From: Fusibacillus kribbianus
Lineage (GTDB): Bacteria > Bacillota > Clostridia > Lachnospirales > Lachnospiraceae
DNA: 64,000 bases
Assembly: GCF_030053595.1 (NCBI RefSeq)
Contig: NZ_JASGBQ010000005.1
Coordinates: forward strand, 62,001 to 126,000
Direction of reading: 5' to 3'
Positions 52,406 to 60,174 of this stretch are shown here, piece after piece (position 1 is the stretch's first letter; every line of letters starts with the position of its first letter). The position numbers and the translations under genes were made by a program. The notes beneath the pieces are model-generated. The model was not told the DNA's origin. It ran no database searches and saw nothing but the letters and a program-made list of their open reading frames with translations.

Positions 52406-53581
52406 TCAGTCAACCTCTGGCACCGGATCCTGAACTCGTTCTATATCAGCCTCTGGTGTCGATGCTGTAAGTTCCTGATCGGCCAGCTGGTTAATGATCC
52501 CAGCCAAATACTTTCCCTGTTCTTCAGAATAAGATTGGTCTTCCAGCTGCTTCAACATTCCTTCCACGATACATGCTTCCCCCGTCATGGCAGCATAATC
52601 CTTGATATCCTTGATAAGCTGATCGGTCGGCTGATATCCATTGCTTCGTAGATCCTTTTCAATAGCAGCCGTCTGGATCCGGTCCATGTATGCTTCATAA
52701 TTTTTCATCAGCCGTTCGCTTGATCGGTCCGCTTCCCTGCAGGCCCGGAATAAAGCGTTGGGATCGTCAGTCAGCATCTGGATCCATGATTTGATATAAG
52801 CACTGTTATTCTGCAGGCCCTCCGGTACTGTAACTCCAAGATCTGCCTGGACAAATACAGCCGAAAACTCTGCCACCAGCTCTTCCCTGGCATAGTTTTC
52901 TATGCTCCTATCATCTGACAGGCGGTTAAGTCTCGATGGATGGCCGGTGGAATGTGCCATTTCATGGATGCCGGTTGCCAGAAATTCTCCGGTTGTCTCA
53001 AAATATTTTTCCTTTGGCAGATAGATTTTGTCTTCACTGGGACGATAAAAGGCTTCATCTCCATCCGTATATTCGATTTCCACCTCAGCTGACTTCATAA
53101 AGTCATAAGACAACTGTTTAAGCTCTTCGTTGGTATGTTCGTAGGTTTTTCTTTGCAATTCTGGTATACCAGAGATCTGTTCTGCGTTAAATACATAAAA
53201 TAAATTAACCTTTGGAGAATCCAGTTTTTTTATCTCATAATGGATCTCACCTGTTTTTTCATCCTGTACTTTCTTCCGCTCTTCAAAGATCCACTTTTCC
53301 AGACGGATCCCTTTCTCTCCCTTTTTCACACTCCAGCCTTTACTCTTTGCGTGATTAAAGGTCATCCACCGGTTATCCGTATATCCCTTAAGATAACTCT
53401 GGATCATTAACCGGATTACATTTCCCGCCTTATAATAAGTCCCCGAAACTGGATTATACGGACGGTTTACTCCGGCAGTGGACCATCCCCGCTTCCAGGT
53501 AAGGCCCTCGGTTTCCATAAGAGATACGACCTGATCCACCAGTGCTTTCCGGTCATGATTCAGTTCTTCGTAAACACTCAT
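52406..53581 (-). CDS. ArdC-like antirestriction protein with zincin domain
   Basis: About 391 residues. N-terminal ArdC/DUF1738 domain, LTWKRGWSTAGVNRPYNPVSGTYY in two pieces of the family consensus (single-stranded DNA binding), WMTFNHAKSKGWSVKKGEKG; then a metalloprotease-like domain with HEMAHSTGHPSRL. ArdC proteins protect incoming plasmid DNA from restriction. The C-terminal 130 residues are helical and not recognised. GGAGG is six bases before the second of two ATGs, which I take as start. It follows the 43-residue gene with a 29-base overlap. Confidence 0.85.
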   Translation of the reverse strand: MSVYEELNHDRKALVDQVVSLMETEGLTWKRGWSTAGVNRPYNPVSGTYYKAGNVIRLMIQSYLKGYTDNRWMTFNHAKSKGWSVKKGEKGIRLEKWIFEERKKVQDEKTGEIHYEIKKLDSPKVNLFYVFNAEQISGIPELQRKTYEHTNEELKQLSYDFMKSAEVEIEYTDGDEAFYRPSEDKIYLPKEKYFETTGEFLATGIHEMAHSTGHPSRLNRLSDDRSIENYAREELVAEFSAVFVQADLGVTVPEGLQNNSAYIKSWIQMLTDDPNALFRACREADRSSERLMKNYEAYMDRIQTAAIEKDLRSNGYQPTDQLIKDIKDYAAMTGEACIVEGMLKQLEDQSYSEEQGKYLAGIINQLADQELTASTPEADIERVQDPVPEVD

Positions 53582-53684
53582 CATCCACCTCCGACAGATC
53601 TATGGTTATATCAATGTCTTCTTCAGATAGCTCCAGATCCTCTTCCACACATCCATATTGTTTGATCCATTCTTCCTTCGTCAT
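53553..53684 (-). CDS. Small acidic ICE protein (43 residues)
   Basis: Starts MTKEEWIKQYGCVEED and continues highly acidic. GGAG lies seven bases before the ATG; the ATG overlaps the stop of the previous gene by four bases (ATGA) and its own end overlaps the ArdC-like start. Perfect coupling on both sides argues for a real gene. Short acidic proteins in such positions are often DNA mimics or anti-defence factors, but nothing shows that here. Confidence 0.6.
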   Translation of the reverse strand: MTKEEWIKQYGCVEEDLELSEEDIDITIDLSEVDDECLRRTES

Positions 53685-54028
53685 TCGTCCGCTCCTTTGA
53701 TTATATTTTTTTCCATGCCTCTTAAAACAAGCACTTCAGCTACTCGACAACGGGAAGTATTTGCCTGATTTGCCAGCTCCTCAATTATTTTTACTTCTTC
53801 CAGAGGGAAATAAACAATATGCTTTGCCGCTCCCTTAAGAGCCCTTCGCCTATTTCGGGCTTCTTCTATGATCTCCGGATTCGTTGTGATTTTGTCGAAA
53901 TCCCGGAATGCCAAAAATCTTAAATACGTGGGGAATTGCATGACCCGTTCAAAACTGTCCACATAATTGTTTTCCAATCTTTTCGATTCTTCCAGAGAAA
54001 ACGTCAGCCTTATTTGCTTATAATTCAT
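53681..54028 (-). CDS. ICE hypothetical protein, possibly DNA-binding
   Basis: 115 residues from MNYKQIRLTFSLEESKRLEN. All helical, basic middle (EEARNRRRALKGAAKHIV); the C-terminal TSRCRVAEVLVLRGMEKN looks like a ribbon-helix-helix or small helix-turn-helix tail. Its 5' region carries ICE palindrome copy 3 and a weaker relative. A regulator or an accessory DNA-processing protein are possibilities. Confidence 0.55.
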   Translation of the reverse strand: MNYKQIRLTFSLEESKRLENNYVDSFERVMQFPTYLRFLAFRDFDKITTNPEIIEEARNRRRALKGAAKHIVYFPLEEVKIIEELANQANTSRCRVAEVLVLRGMEKNIIKGADE

Positions 54029-54048
54029 TCTTTGTTCTCCTTTTTCGG

Positions 54049-54063
54049 AGTCCTTCGGGGACT
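54049..54063. repeat. Weak relative of the ICE palindrome
   Basis: AGTCC-TTCGG-GGACT, five-base arms with a TTCG loop; listed because it is 20 bases from copy 3 and shares GTCC/GGAC. Confidence 0.4.
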
Positions 54064-54082
54064 TTCCTTCTTTAATATCGTT

Positions 54083-54103
54083 CAGGGTCACCCGGTGACC
54101 CTG
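54083..54103. repeat. ICE palindrome copy 3
   Basis: Perfect ten-base arms CAGGGTCACC and GGTGACCCTG around one C, the longest stem of the set. Lies between the 126-residue gene and the 115-residue gene. Confidence 0.75.
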
Positions 54104-54121
54104 CAGCACCCGGCTGCCTGT

Positions 54122-54502
54122 TTATTCAGTTCTTTCTGTAATTTTAAATTCGCACTCATCTTTCAGCATGTTGTACCTAGCTATATAATTTTCATCCTTT
54201 CCGGCCAAATACAAGGTGATCGAATTCCCCGCCACTTGTTTGGATGCAATCAACACACTATCTTCTACAATACCCTGGCTTTTAAGCCAGCCTTCAAACT
54301 GTGTCAGAAATTCCTTGACCTTCGTATCCTCAATGGGAAGATTCTCAAGGACCTCTTCATTTTCAATCTGCAGATTGAGTACCTGAGATTCCTCTGTTTT
54401 GTTTCTGTTAGCAAAGAACTCCCGAAATTGGAACACCAAACCAACAGCCGTAAGCAGCAGACAAACCGCAATAATTAAAATTTTCATTCCTTTCCGGTCC
54501 AT
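54122..54502 (-). CDS. Membrane-anchored ICE protein, unknown
   Basis: 126 residues. Signal anchor (ILIIAVCLLLTAVGLVFQF) followed by an extracytoplasmic acidic domain with SLTLYLAGKD-like strands. AGGAGAAGG precedes the ATG. It follows the C39-like peptidase gene across ICE palindrome copy 4. Similar size and topology to VirB8/TcpC-type small transfer proteins, but similarity was not recognised. Confidence 0.55.
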   Translation of the reverse strand: MDRKGMKILIIAVCLLLTAVGLVFQFREFFANRNKTEESQVLNLQIENEEVLENLPIEDTKVKEFLTQFEGWLKSQGIVEDSVLIASKQVAGNSITLYLAGKDENYIARYNMLKDECEFKITERTE

Positions 54503-54516
54503 TACCTTCTCCTTTC

Positions 54517-54535
54517 AGGGTCCCCCGGGGACCCT
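54517..54535. repeat. ICE palindrome copy 4
   Basis: AGGGTCCCC-C-GGGGACCCT, perfect nine-base arms, exactly between the stop of the C39-like gene and the ribosome site of the next. Confidence 0.75.
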
Positions 54536-54536
54536 A

Positions 54537-55829
54537 CTATTTCCAATATCTCCAATACCCCTTTGCACAGGCATCAATAAAGCTCGGTTCAAAAGATAAG
54601 GTCAGATTGGTTAATCCATTTCCTCCGGGGTCATTTACCAGAATCTTCCCGTCAGAGGTAAGTCCGCGCAGAACCACAAAATGACCGGCAGATCTTGCAA
54701 AGTACGTTCCTTTCTTCATACTGGCAATGCAGGGTTTTCCTTCTTTTAATGCCTGTATTACAGATGTAATGCCAGAGATCCGTTCCCCGTGGAGACCGTA
54801 GTGCTCAGCTGCGTCCGTCAAAAGTCCCCAGGTTGTTCCAACTCCGTCTTTGTAGTAAGTGTTTCCAGCCCAGGCAACCACATCCGGCGGTGTTACGGTC
54901 TGGCCGGTAAGATAGGAGATCACCATGGACAAGCTGGTAGGACCACAGGCACTGTTCCCTATATTTCCACCATCCGTACCATATGGTATGCTGCCCCAGG
55001 TTGATGATCCCTGCAGGTAAAGCGGGATCGGCATCCCGCTGTCCGGTATGATTCCGTCCCCTTCGCCTAATGTCCCGCCGATAAAGGTATAATTTCCATT
55101 GGAACTGTCTATGGATCCAGTCGCTGCTGTCTCGCCAAAGAATTCCAAATACTGTTCATAGGATGCAGTAAACAGATCTTTCCATGCTTCATCCGTATAT
55201 AACAGCTCTGCCACCTGTTCTGCTGTCTTATTCGTATTGGTAATAAGATAGCCGGATCCGTTCTGAAGCACCCTTATGTCTGTGCATTTCTGCAGAAACT
55301 CTTTCACCTCAAATGTTGATGGAATAATAAGACTTTCCATCTGATCAAACTGAGATACGCCACTTTCCTCTTCCGCATTTTCGTCTGAAGGAGCGGACGT
55401 TTCTGTTTCAGGGGAAGTTTCCGCTGTTTCAGCTGTCGATTCGTCCAGTAGAACATCTTCGTTATTCAGCACAGTGATCCAGGCAAATACCATACTGAAT
55501 CCAACTTCATTGACCTCCACTTCCGCTTCCACGCCCGGGATTGTTTGCTCATTTCCGTTCTCATCCGTAACCGTTTCTTCTTCCTTCCGGTAAGAATCCG
55601 CTGTGGTATTCATGTCTGCCCGCAGCTCTTCGATAAATTCCGTGTAGGTAGGAAGGATCTCCGTATACGCATAAGTCTGACGCGGATCAAAGGTATCATC
55701 GATGGCATCATCCGTAAACAAAGCAACGATGCTGCCAAGTAAAATGACCGGTATTAAAATTAAAAACACTGCTGTTCCCAGGCATCCTGCTCCGATTTTA
55801 AGCCCCAGCTTATTGTTGCTCTCTTCCAT
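54537..55829 (-). CDS. C39-like peptidase, ICE cell-wall or transfer protein
   Basis: 430 residues. One N-terminal membrane helix (FLILIPVILLGSIVALF), a middle region rich in acidic residues and Thr/Ser (about 130-175), and a C-terminal peptidase C39-like domain: catalytic Cys in NSACGPTSLSMV, His in SAGHFVVLRG, and Asp in ILVNDPGG. Located where Tn916-type elements carry a wall hydrolase, so it may cut peptidoglycan to let the channel through. Starts one base inside the VirB4 stop (TAATG). Confidence 0.75.
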   Translation of the reverse strand: MEESNNKLGLKIGAGCLGTAVFLILIPVILLGSIVALFTDDAIDDTFDPRQTYAYTEILPTYTEFIEELRADMNTTADSYRKEEETVTDENGNEQTIPGVEAEVEVNEVGFSMVFAWITVLNNEDVLLDESTAETAETSPETETSAPSDENAEEESGVSQFDQMESLIIPSTFEVKEFLQKCTDIRVLQNGSGYLITNTNKTAEQVAELLYTDEAWKDLFTASYEQYLEFFGETAATGSIDSSNGNYTFIGGTLGEGDGIIPDSGMPIPLYLQGSSTWGSIPYGTDGGNIGNSACGPTSLSMVISYLTGQTVTPPDVVAWAGNTYYKDGVGTTWGLLTDAAEHYGLHGERISGITSVIQALKEGKPCIASMKKGTYFARSAGHFVVLRGLTSDGKILVNDPGGNGLTNLTLSFEPSFIDACAKGYWRYWK

Positions 55830-57712
55830 TACCGTCCTCCGGCTGATCCAAACATGGCCAGGAACCTTTCATTGATATCCACCCGGAGTTCAAGTCTGGT
55901 GCTGCCAGCGATCAGAATTCCCTGTCCTCTCTGTTTGGATGCCAGGATATTTTCTTCTTCGTCCGATAACTTGAACAGTTCCTTCGTTTCTCTCAGGTTT
56001 TTTCCATCACATCCCATCAAAAATTTGTAGCAGGCGCTATCAATGAGGGACTGGCCCAGACGTTTTACCTCTGGCTCCAGAATGTCTCCGACCGCATGAG
56101 TTATAAACATAATACCCGCTTCATATTTCCTGCCACGTTTACTCATATTTCGCACATACTGGAAGGTTTCTTTCAATTCCGGGTCGGCCACCAGATACCC
56201 TTCGTCCAGAGCCATGATCACTTTTTCTTTCCTGTCAACTGCCATTTGCTGCCAGCACCACATCATGATGTTATGTAACTGTGCATTCTTAACATTTTTG
56301 TCTGTTTCCAGAAGTGCGGACGCATCCAGCACGACAAACGATGATTTCGGATCTACAGTCGTATGTCCATTCCACATGAAGCTGTCAGCTCCCATGGCTG
56401 CTGATTTTAAATCTTCCTTCAATTCCTCAAAAAGTGTTTTCCGCCGATCTGATTCTTCCGAACGGTCTGAAACTTTTTCATCAATGGTATTCCACAGATC
56501 CCGCATAATCGGGAATTGCTGATTCGTAAGTTTGGAAATATCCGTGTCCCATGTAATTCCAAATTTTTCATAAGTTTCGATCAGCGCTTCTTCCAGAAGA
56601 ACCTTTTTTCTATTGTTATAAGACTCTCCCAGATACAGTTTAAAAAAGGTTCTCAGGTTCTGAATGTGCAGGGCTAAATCAGATATTCCATGTCCTTCGT
56701 CCTGGTAAATGTCCTCTGATTCCAGACTGGCATGATCCAGATCTTCTTCCTCCAGTTTTGGAGAATAACGGACCTGTAACGGGTTGATCCTTCCAGTCTG
56801 TCCACCGGCACAATCAATCACATCTCCTTTGATATCCTCATGCCGCGCAAGGTCAATGTATTCCTGCTCCGGGTCAAAGACAATGATCTTTGTCCCGAAC
56901 GCATTCATTTTGACAAATAGATCTTTCATGGTGGAAGATTTTCCGACCCCGGGTATTCCTGTGATGATCCAGTTGGAATTCACGCGATCCTTGTCTCTCT
57001 TCCACACATCCAGAATCACCAGTCGATTCCGTTTCGTTTTTCCAAGATAAAATCCCTGCTCGTCATAGATCCCGGCGGCCGCCATGGGAAATCCCCCGAA
57101 AAACGTTGAGATCGGCATGTTCCGGTTTCCCTGATTGGATACCATCGGATTAGGGATTCCATAAGGGGATGCGGCCTGTAATGCTTCGATCTGCCGGTAT
57201 TTCAGCGACCGCATATTGCAGCCGGTGACGCCGATCACACCAGACACCTTTTTTATCCGGTTATCAAGCTCCGGCAGACTCCCAGCCTGGACATGAAACA
57301 TTAAATTCAAATAACCAAACGGCTCATTCCGAATGGAGATCCGGTTAATCATCTCTTCCAGATCTTTGATTGCCTTTTCATTTTTCTGCCGTTCCGATTC
57401 GTCCTTGATTGTCTCCCGATTGCTCCTGAACTCTTTAATTTTATTATTGAAGACCTCGATCATGGCAGCCGGGCTGGTATTGCGAAACTCGATACAGGTT
57501 GTAGTCCCTTCGAGGTTACAAAGAGGAGCCAGCCATCCATAATCAGGGTTCGCCGGAAACCGGGTGGCAGAATAAAATTTGCCGTAATTTTCTCCCAGAT
57601 TGCAGTAGGTACTGTCATAATCAATTCCTGCCGGAGTGATCGCATTTAACAGGATTTCGTTAACTTGTACTTTCTTCTCTGGCTGCGCCTTCTGTTTTTC
57701 CTGTTTCTTCAT
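55829..57712 (-). CDS. virB4: VirB4-like conjugation ATPase, C-terminal polypeptide
   Basis: 627 residues from MKKQEKQKAQPEKKVQ, with AAGGAGGG seven bases upstream. Walker A GIPGVGKSSTMKDLF near residue 249, Walker B KVIMALDEGYLVAD near 496, and RGQGILIAGSTRLEL at the end, all typical of the TrsE/VirB4 motor of type IV secretion. The N-terminal CagE/TrbE-like region is short here; the rest of it seems to be the separate 200-residue gene just upstream. Energises pilus or channel assembly at the membrane. Confidence 0.9.
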   Translation of the reverse strand: MKKQEKQKAQPEKKVQVNEILLNAITPAGIDYDSTYCNLGENYGKFYSATRFPANPDYGWLAPLCNLEGTTTCIEFRNTSPAAMIEVFNNKIKEFRSNRETIKDESERQKNEKAIKDLEEMINRISIRNEPFGYLNLMFHVQAGSLPELDNRIKKVSGVIGVTGCNMRSLKYRQIEALQAASPYGIPNPMVSNQGNRNMPISTFFGGFPMAAAGIYDEQGFYLGKTKRNRLVILDVWKRDKDRVNSNWIITGIPGVGKSSTMKDLFVKMNAFGTKIIVFDPEQEYIDLARHEDIKGDVIDCAGGQTGRINPLQVRYSPKLEEEDLDHASLESEDIYQDEGHGISDLALHIQNLRTFFKLYLGESYNNRKKVLLEEALIETYEKFGITWDTDISKLTNQQFPIMRDLWNTIDEKVSDRSEESDRRKTLFEELKEDLKSAAMGADSFMWNGHTTVDPKSSFVVLDASALLETDKNVKNAQLHNIMMWCWQQMAVDRKEKVIMALDEGYLVADPELKETFQYVRNMSKRGRKYEAGIMFITHAVGDILEPEVKRLGQSLIDSACYKFLMGCDGKNLRETKELFKLSDEEENILASKQRGQGILIAGSTRLELRVDINERFLAMFGSAGGR

Positions 57713-57722
57713 GATACCCTCC

Positions 57723-58325
57723 TTAACGGATAACGGAAATGGGAAGATAGCTGCTGTCATCGACATGCTCATACGTTGCCTGCAGCGCATTGCCAAACAG
57801 GTTGCAGAGCTTGATAATCTCCATCTCTGTCAGAATCTCCGTTTTGATTCCTGCCCGGCTAAAGCAGTTTTTCAGCTCCCCGGCTCTCTGCATAAGCTCG
57901 ATTTCACTTCTGGATTTATCTTTTCTCTTCCGAGTCCAGATTTTCAAAAAGTGTTGATGCTCAAAATTTTCTCCGGAAAGAACCAAATCCGAAGATTCCC
58001 GGATCATTTCTGCCAAAATCCGCTTTCTTCCGACACTCACGATCTCACTTTCATATAACTGTTTTAAATGCACATTGTATTTTTCCAGATCGATCTCTCT
58101 GGGATAAGACACATATGCAAAATCTCCTCTTCCGTCCTGAAATGCAGCTGCCAATGTATTGGTTTTCGCCCTTTTCTCCTCTATTGTTATGAGGTCCAGA
58201 TTAAAGGGATAGATTCTCAGATATGCAATCAAATATCCATCTTTGGTTTCCAGACAACTGCCGGATATATCGGCCACATTGGTAAACTCATTGGCCGTCA
58301 GCTTCTTCTCTATCGTCTTCTTCAT
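57723..58325 (-). CDS. VirB4-like N-terminal domain as a separate protein
   Basis: 200 residues. ISGSCLETKDGYLIAYLRIYPFNL is the beginning of the CagE/TrbE/VirB4 N-domain, and the helices that follow fit it; it ends before any nucleotide motif. The ATPase gene starts 11 bases after the stop with its own ribosome site, so this is a genuine split rather than a simple frameshift. The two chains are presumably joined non-covalently. It overlaps the PrgI-like gene by 38 bases. Confidence 0.75.
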   Translation of the reverse strand: MKKTIEKKLTANEFTNVADISGSCLETKDGYLIAYLRIYPFNLDLITIEEKRAKTNTLAAAFQDGRGDFAYVSYPREIDLEKYNVHLKQLYESEIVSVGRKRILAEMIRESSDLVLSGENFEHQHFLKIWTRKRKDKSRSEIELMQRAGELKNCFSRAGIKTEILTEMEIIKLCNLFGNALQATYEHVDDSSYLPISVIR

Positions 58326-58665
58326 ATATCTCTTCTTCTTTCATATAGGGATCCGTATAATGATAAATATACTGTTTCTGCGCTTTCCGGTAATTCAAAA
58401 AGATCTTAAGCTGTGTGATCAGATTCTCACCGGCCCGGTTGAGCCGTACTGTCACAATCGTTATTGCAATCGCAAAGCAGCTTCCCATGATACAAAAGAT
58501 CAGATAATCCGACCGGTTCAATGCAGCAAACAGGCAGATCAGAATCATCAGCCCTGATACTGCTCCCACAATCGTCATTTCTTCCTTCCGGAAACCGCTT
58601 ATAATTTCCCGCCGGTCTGGTACATATTCCGGAATATATAAATCATGCTCTTTTTTTTCTTCCAT
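58288..58665 (-). CDS. PrgI/VirB3-like membrane protein
   Basis: 125 residues. YIPEYVPDRREIISGFRKEE then two close membrane helices (VGAVSGLMILICLFAAL and YLIFCIMGSCFAIAITIV) and an acidic tail EEEIYEEDDREEADGQ. This layout and its position before VirB4 match the PrgI/TcpE-VirB3 class of channel proteins. The tail is coded in the region that overlaps the VirB4 N-domain gene. Confidence 0.75.
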   Translation of the reverse strand: MEEKKEHDLYIPEYVPDRREIISGFRKEEMTIVGAVSGLMILICLFAALNRSDYLIFCIMGSCFAIAITIVTVRLNRAGENLITQLKIFLNYRKAQKQYIYHYTDPYMKEEEIYEEDDREEADGQ

Positions 58666-58678
58666 ACGGTCTGCCTCT

Positions 58679-58915
58679 CTATGTATAATATCTTTGGATC
58701 AGCTTGATAAATGCTGACAGACATAAAACAATGACTCCAACCATAAGGTATTTTTTTTGCCGCCTGATAATTTCTTTCACCGGCATATCCTCTTCCCGGC
58801 ATTTATGGATATCCAAAATGCACCGGATCAGCACACCTCCAGAAACCAGCCAGGTGCTATAAATTAGATATTTATCTAAAAAATTTACACTCTGATATAC
58901 TGCCAGAAATCTCAC
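58679..58915 (-). CDS. Small ICE membrane protein
   Basis: 78 residues with two membrane helices (YLIYSTWLVSGGVLIRCIL and YLMVGVIVLCLSAFIKL) joined by a basic loop EIIRRQKK. Overlaps the VirB6-like gene by four bases. Probably part of the transfer channel; no family recognised. Confidence 0.6.
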   Translation of the reverse strand: MRFLAVYQSVNFLDKYLIYSTWLVSGGVLIRCILDIHKCREEDMPVKEIIRRQKKYLMVGVIVLCLSAFIKLIQRYYT

Positions 58916-59766
58916 AAACCACGCCCTCCTCTAAATGCCATCATTCGGAGCATTCCCCGTACTGTACCGCCTCCCTGTCTTGCAAGCCCGGAAGAATAGG
59001 CAAAACGTTCCAGCCATTTGGGAGCCCGGAGCATCAAAACCGCCCATCCACAGGTAGCAATCACCGCTGTACCAAATTTACCGGCCTCAATATAAGAAAA
59101 GCTCCTGGTAAACATTTGAAAGCACAAGATCTGAAGCGCATATCCAACAAAGCAGATGATATATGCGGAGAAAAAGTTACTCCATCGTTCCCTCGTTTCC
59201 GTCACATAATCTACGGCAAAAATCGGAAACAGGATCTTCATGAGCACAAGCTCCGCCCCGCGAATCCCGGCCACGACCATAAACGCAAAATATGAAATGA
59301 TGATAATGAGAAAAAGGATCACAAAAACCAATAATGCCGGACCAAGGCTGTCTCCAATAGAAGCCAGGATCCCTTTTCCCATTTCTGTCACTCCCTGATC
59401 GACCGAAGAGGTGACATCCTGAGACAGTGCCTTTGAGAAATTCATAAGCTCACTGAAAATCCAACCATTACAGCTGATAAGTGCCGTAGCAATGCTGGCT
59501 TTCACCACATAATCCAACGGATCCGATTCCGCATCGCCAACTGTCTGCAACAAATAAACATTGAAAAGCTGTTTGATCGTCATTAATATCAAGAGGGTAA
59601 TTGCCAGTGTGGTTGTAAACAAAACGACAGAGCTTATGATTTCATTGTCGTTCATATCAGCGATCTTAAAAAAGATGTTGTCCAGAAAATCCCCGAAATA
59701 ATCCAGCATTCCTTCAATAAGATTTAACAGAAATTTTCCGATCTGTTTACTTACCCAACCCAACAT
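58912..59766 (-). CDS. VirB6/TrbL-like channel protein
   Basis: 284 residues, six or seven hydrophobic helices, with the central motif LALFVILFLIIIISYF-like segment (FVILFLIIIISYFAFMVV) followed by RGAELVLMKILFPIF, characteristic of polytopic TrbL/VirB6 proteins. The C-terminal part is Arg/Gly-rich (RGMLRMMAFRGGRGL). Follows the VirB2-like gene by 22 bases. Forms the inner-membrane pore of the transfer channel by family role. Confidence 0.8.
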   Translation of the reverse strand: MLGWVSKQIGKFLLNLIEGMLDYFGDFLDNIFFKIADMNDNEIISSVVLFTTTLAITLLILMTIKQLFNVYLLQTVGDAESDPLDYVVKASIATALISCNGWIFSELMNFSKALSQDVTSSVDQGVTEMGKGILASIGDSLGPALLVFVILFLIIIISYFAFMVVAGIRGAELVLMKILFPIFAVDYVTETRERWSNFFSAYIICFVGYALQILCFQMFTRSFSYIEAGKFGTAVIATCGWAVLMLRAPKWLERFAYSSGLARQGGGTVRGMLRMMAFRGGRGL

Positions 59767-59788
59767 TCGTTATCCTTCTTTCCAATTT

Positions 59789-60100
59789 TTATTGATAGTA
59801 GCTAAAAATGAACGGGACAAGTGCTGTAAGAGAGATCACCACAATTCCTGCTACAATCGTTCCAGTTAAGGCTTTTCTTGCCCTCGGTTTTTCCTCTTCT
59901 TCTGCTTTCTGCCATATGATCCCTCTCCAGATTGCAAGTACAACCGTTATAGCGACTTCCAATCCAATGAGCCATCCCTCTACATCACTTAAAAGTTTCT
60001 GCGTACCGGTAACTAACGTAGGGCTGCTGGCAAAACATACGCTTCCCAAAAGCATAGTCATAAAGATAACTCCTGTTACTATTTTTTTTACTTTGTTCAT
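59789..60100 (-). CDS. VirB2/TrbC-like pilin-type protein
   Basis: 103 residues. Signal sequence (VTGVIFMTMLLGSVCFA), then two membrane helices separated by a short charged loop KAEEEEKPRARKAL, and a C-terminal YYQ. This is the pilin-like layout of VirB2 proteins from Firmicute ICEs. AGGAGGAACC precedes the ATG. Confidence 0.75.
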   Translation of the reverse strand: MNKVKKIVTGVIFMTMLLGSVCFASSPTLVTGTQKLLSDVEGWLIGLEVAITVVLAIWRGIIWQKAEEEEKPRARKALTGTIVAGIVVISLTALVPFIFSYYQ

Positions 60101-60174
60101 GGTTCCTCCTTTTTGTGATCCTTGACAGGATCCGGTTCATCATTTTTATACGCAATGCAGATTCTGCATTTTCG

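Noticed and set aside
60117-60136. GATCC-TTGACA-GGATC hairpin before the VirB2-like gene
   Set aside because: Looks like the ICE palindromes at first sight but shares neither arm sequence nor centre; five-base arms are common by chance.
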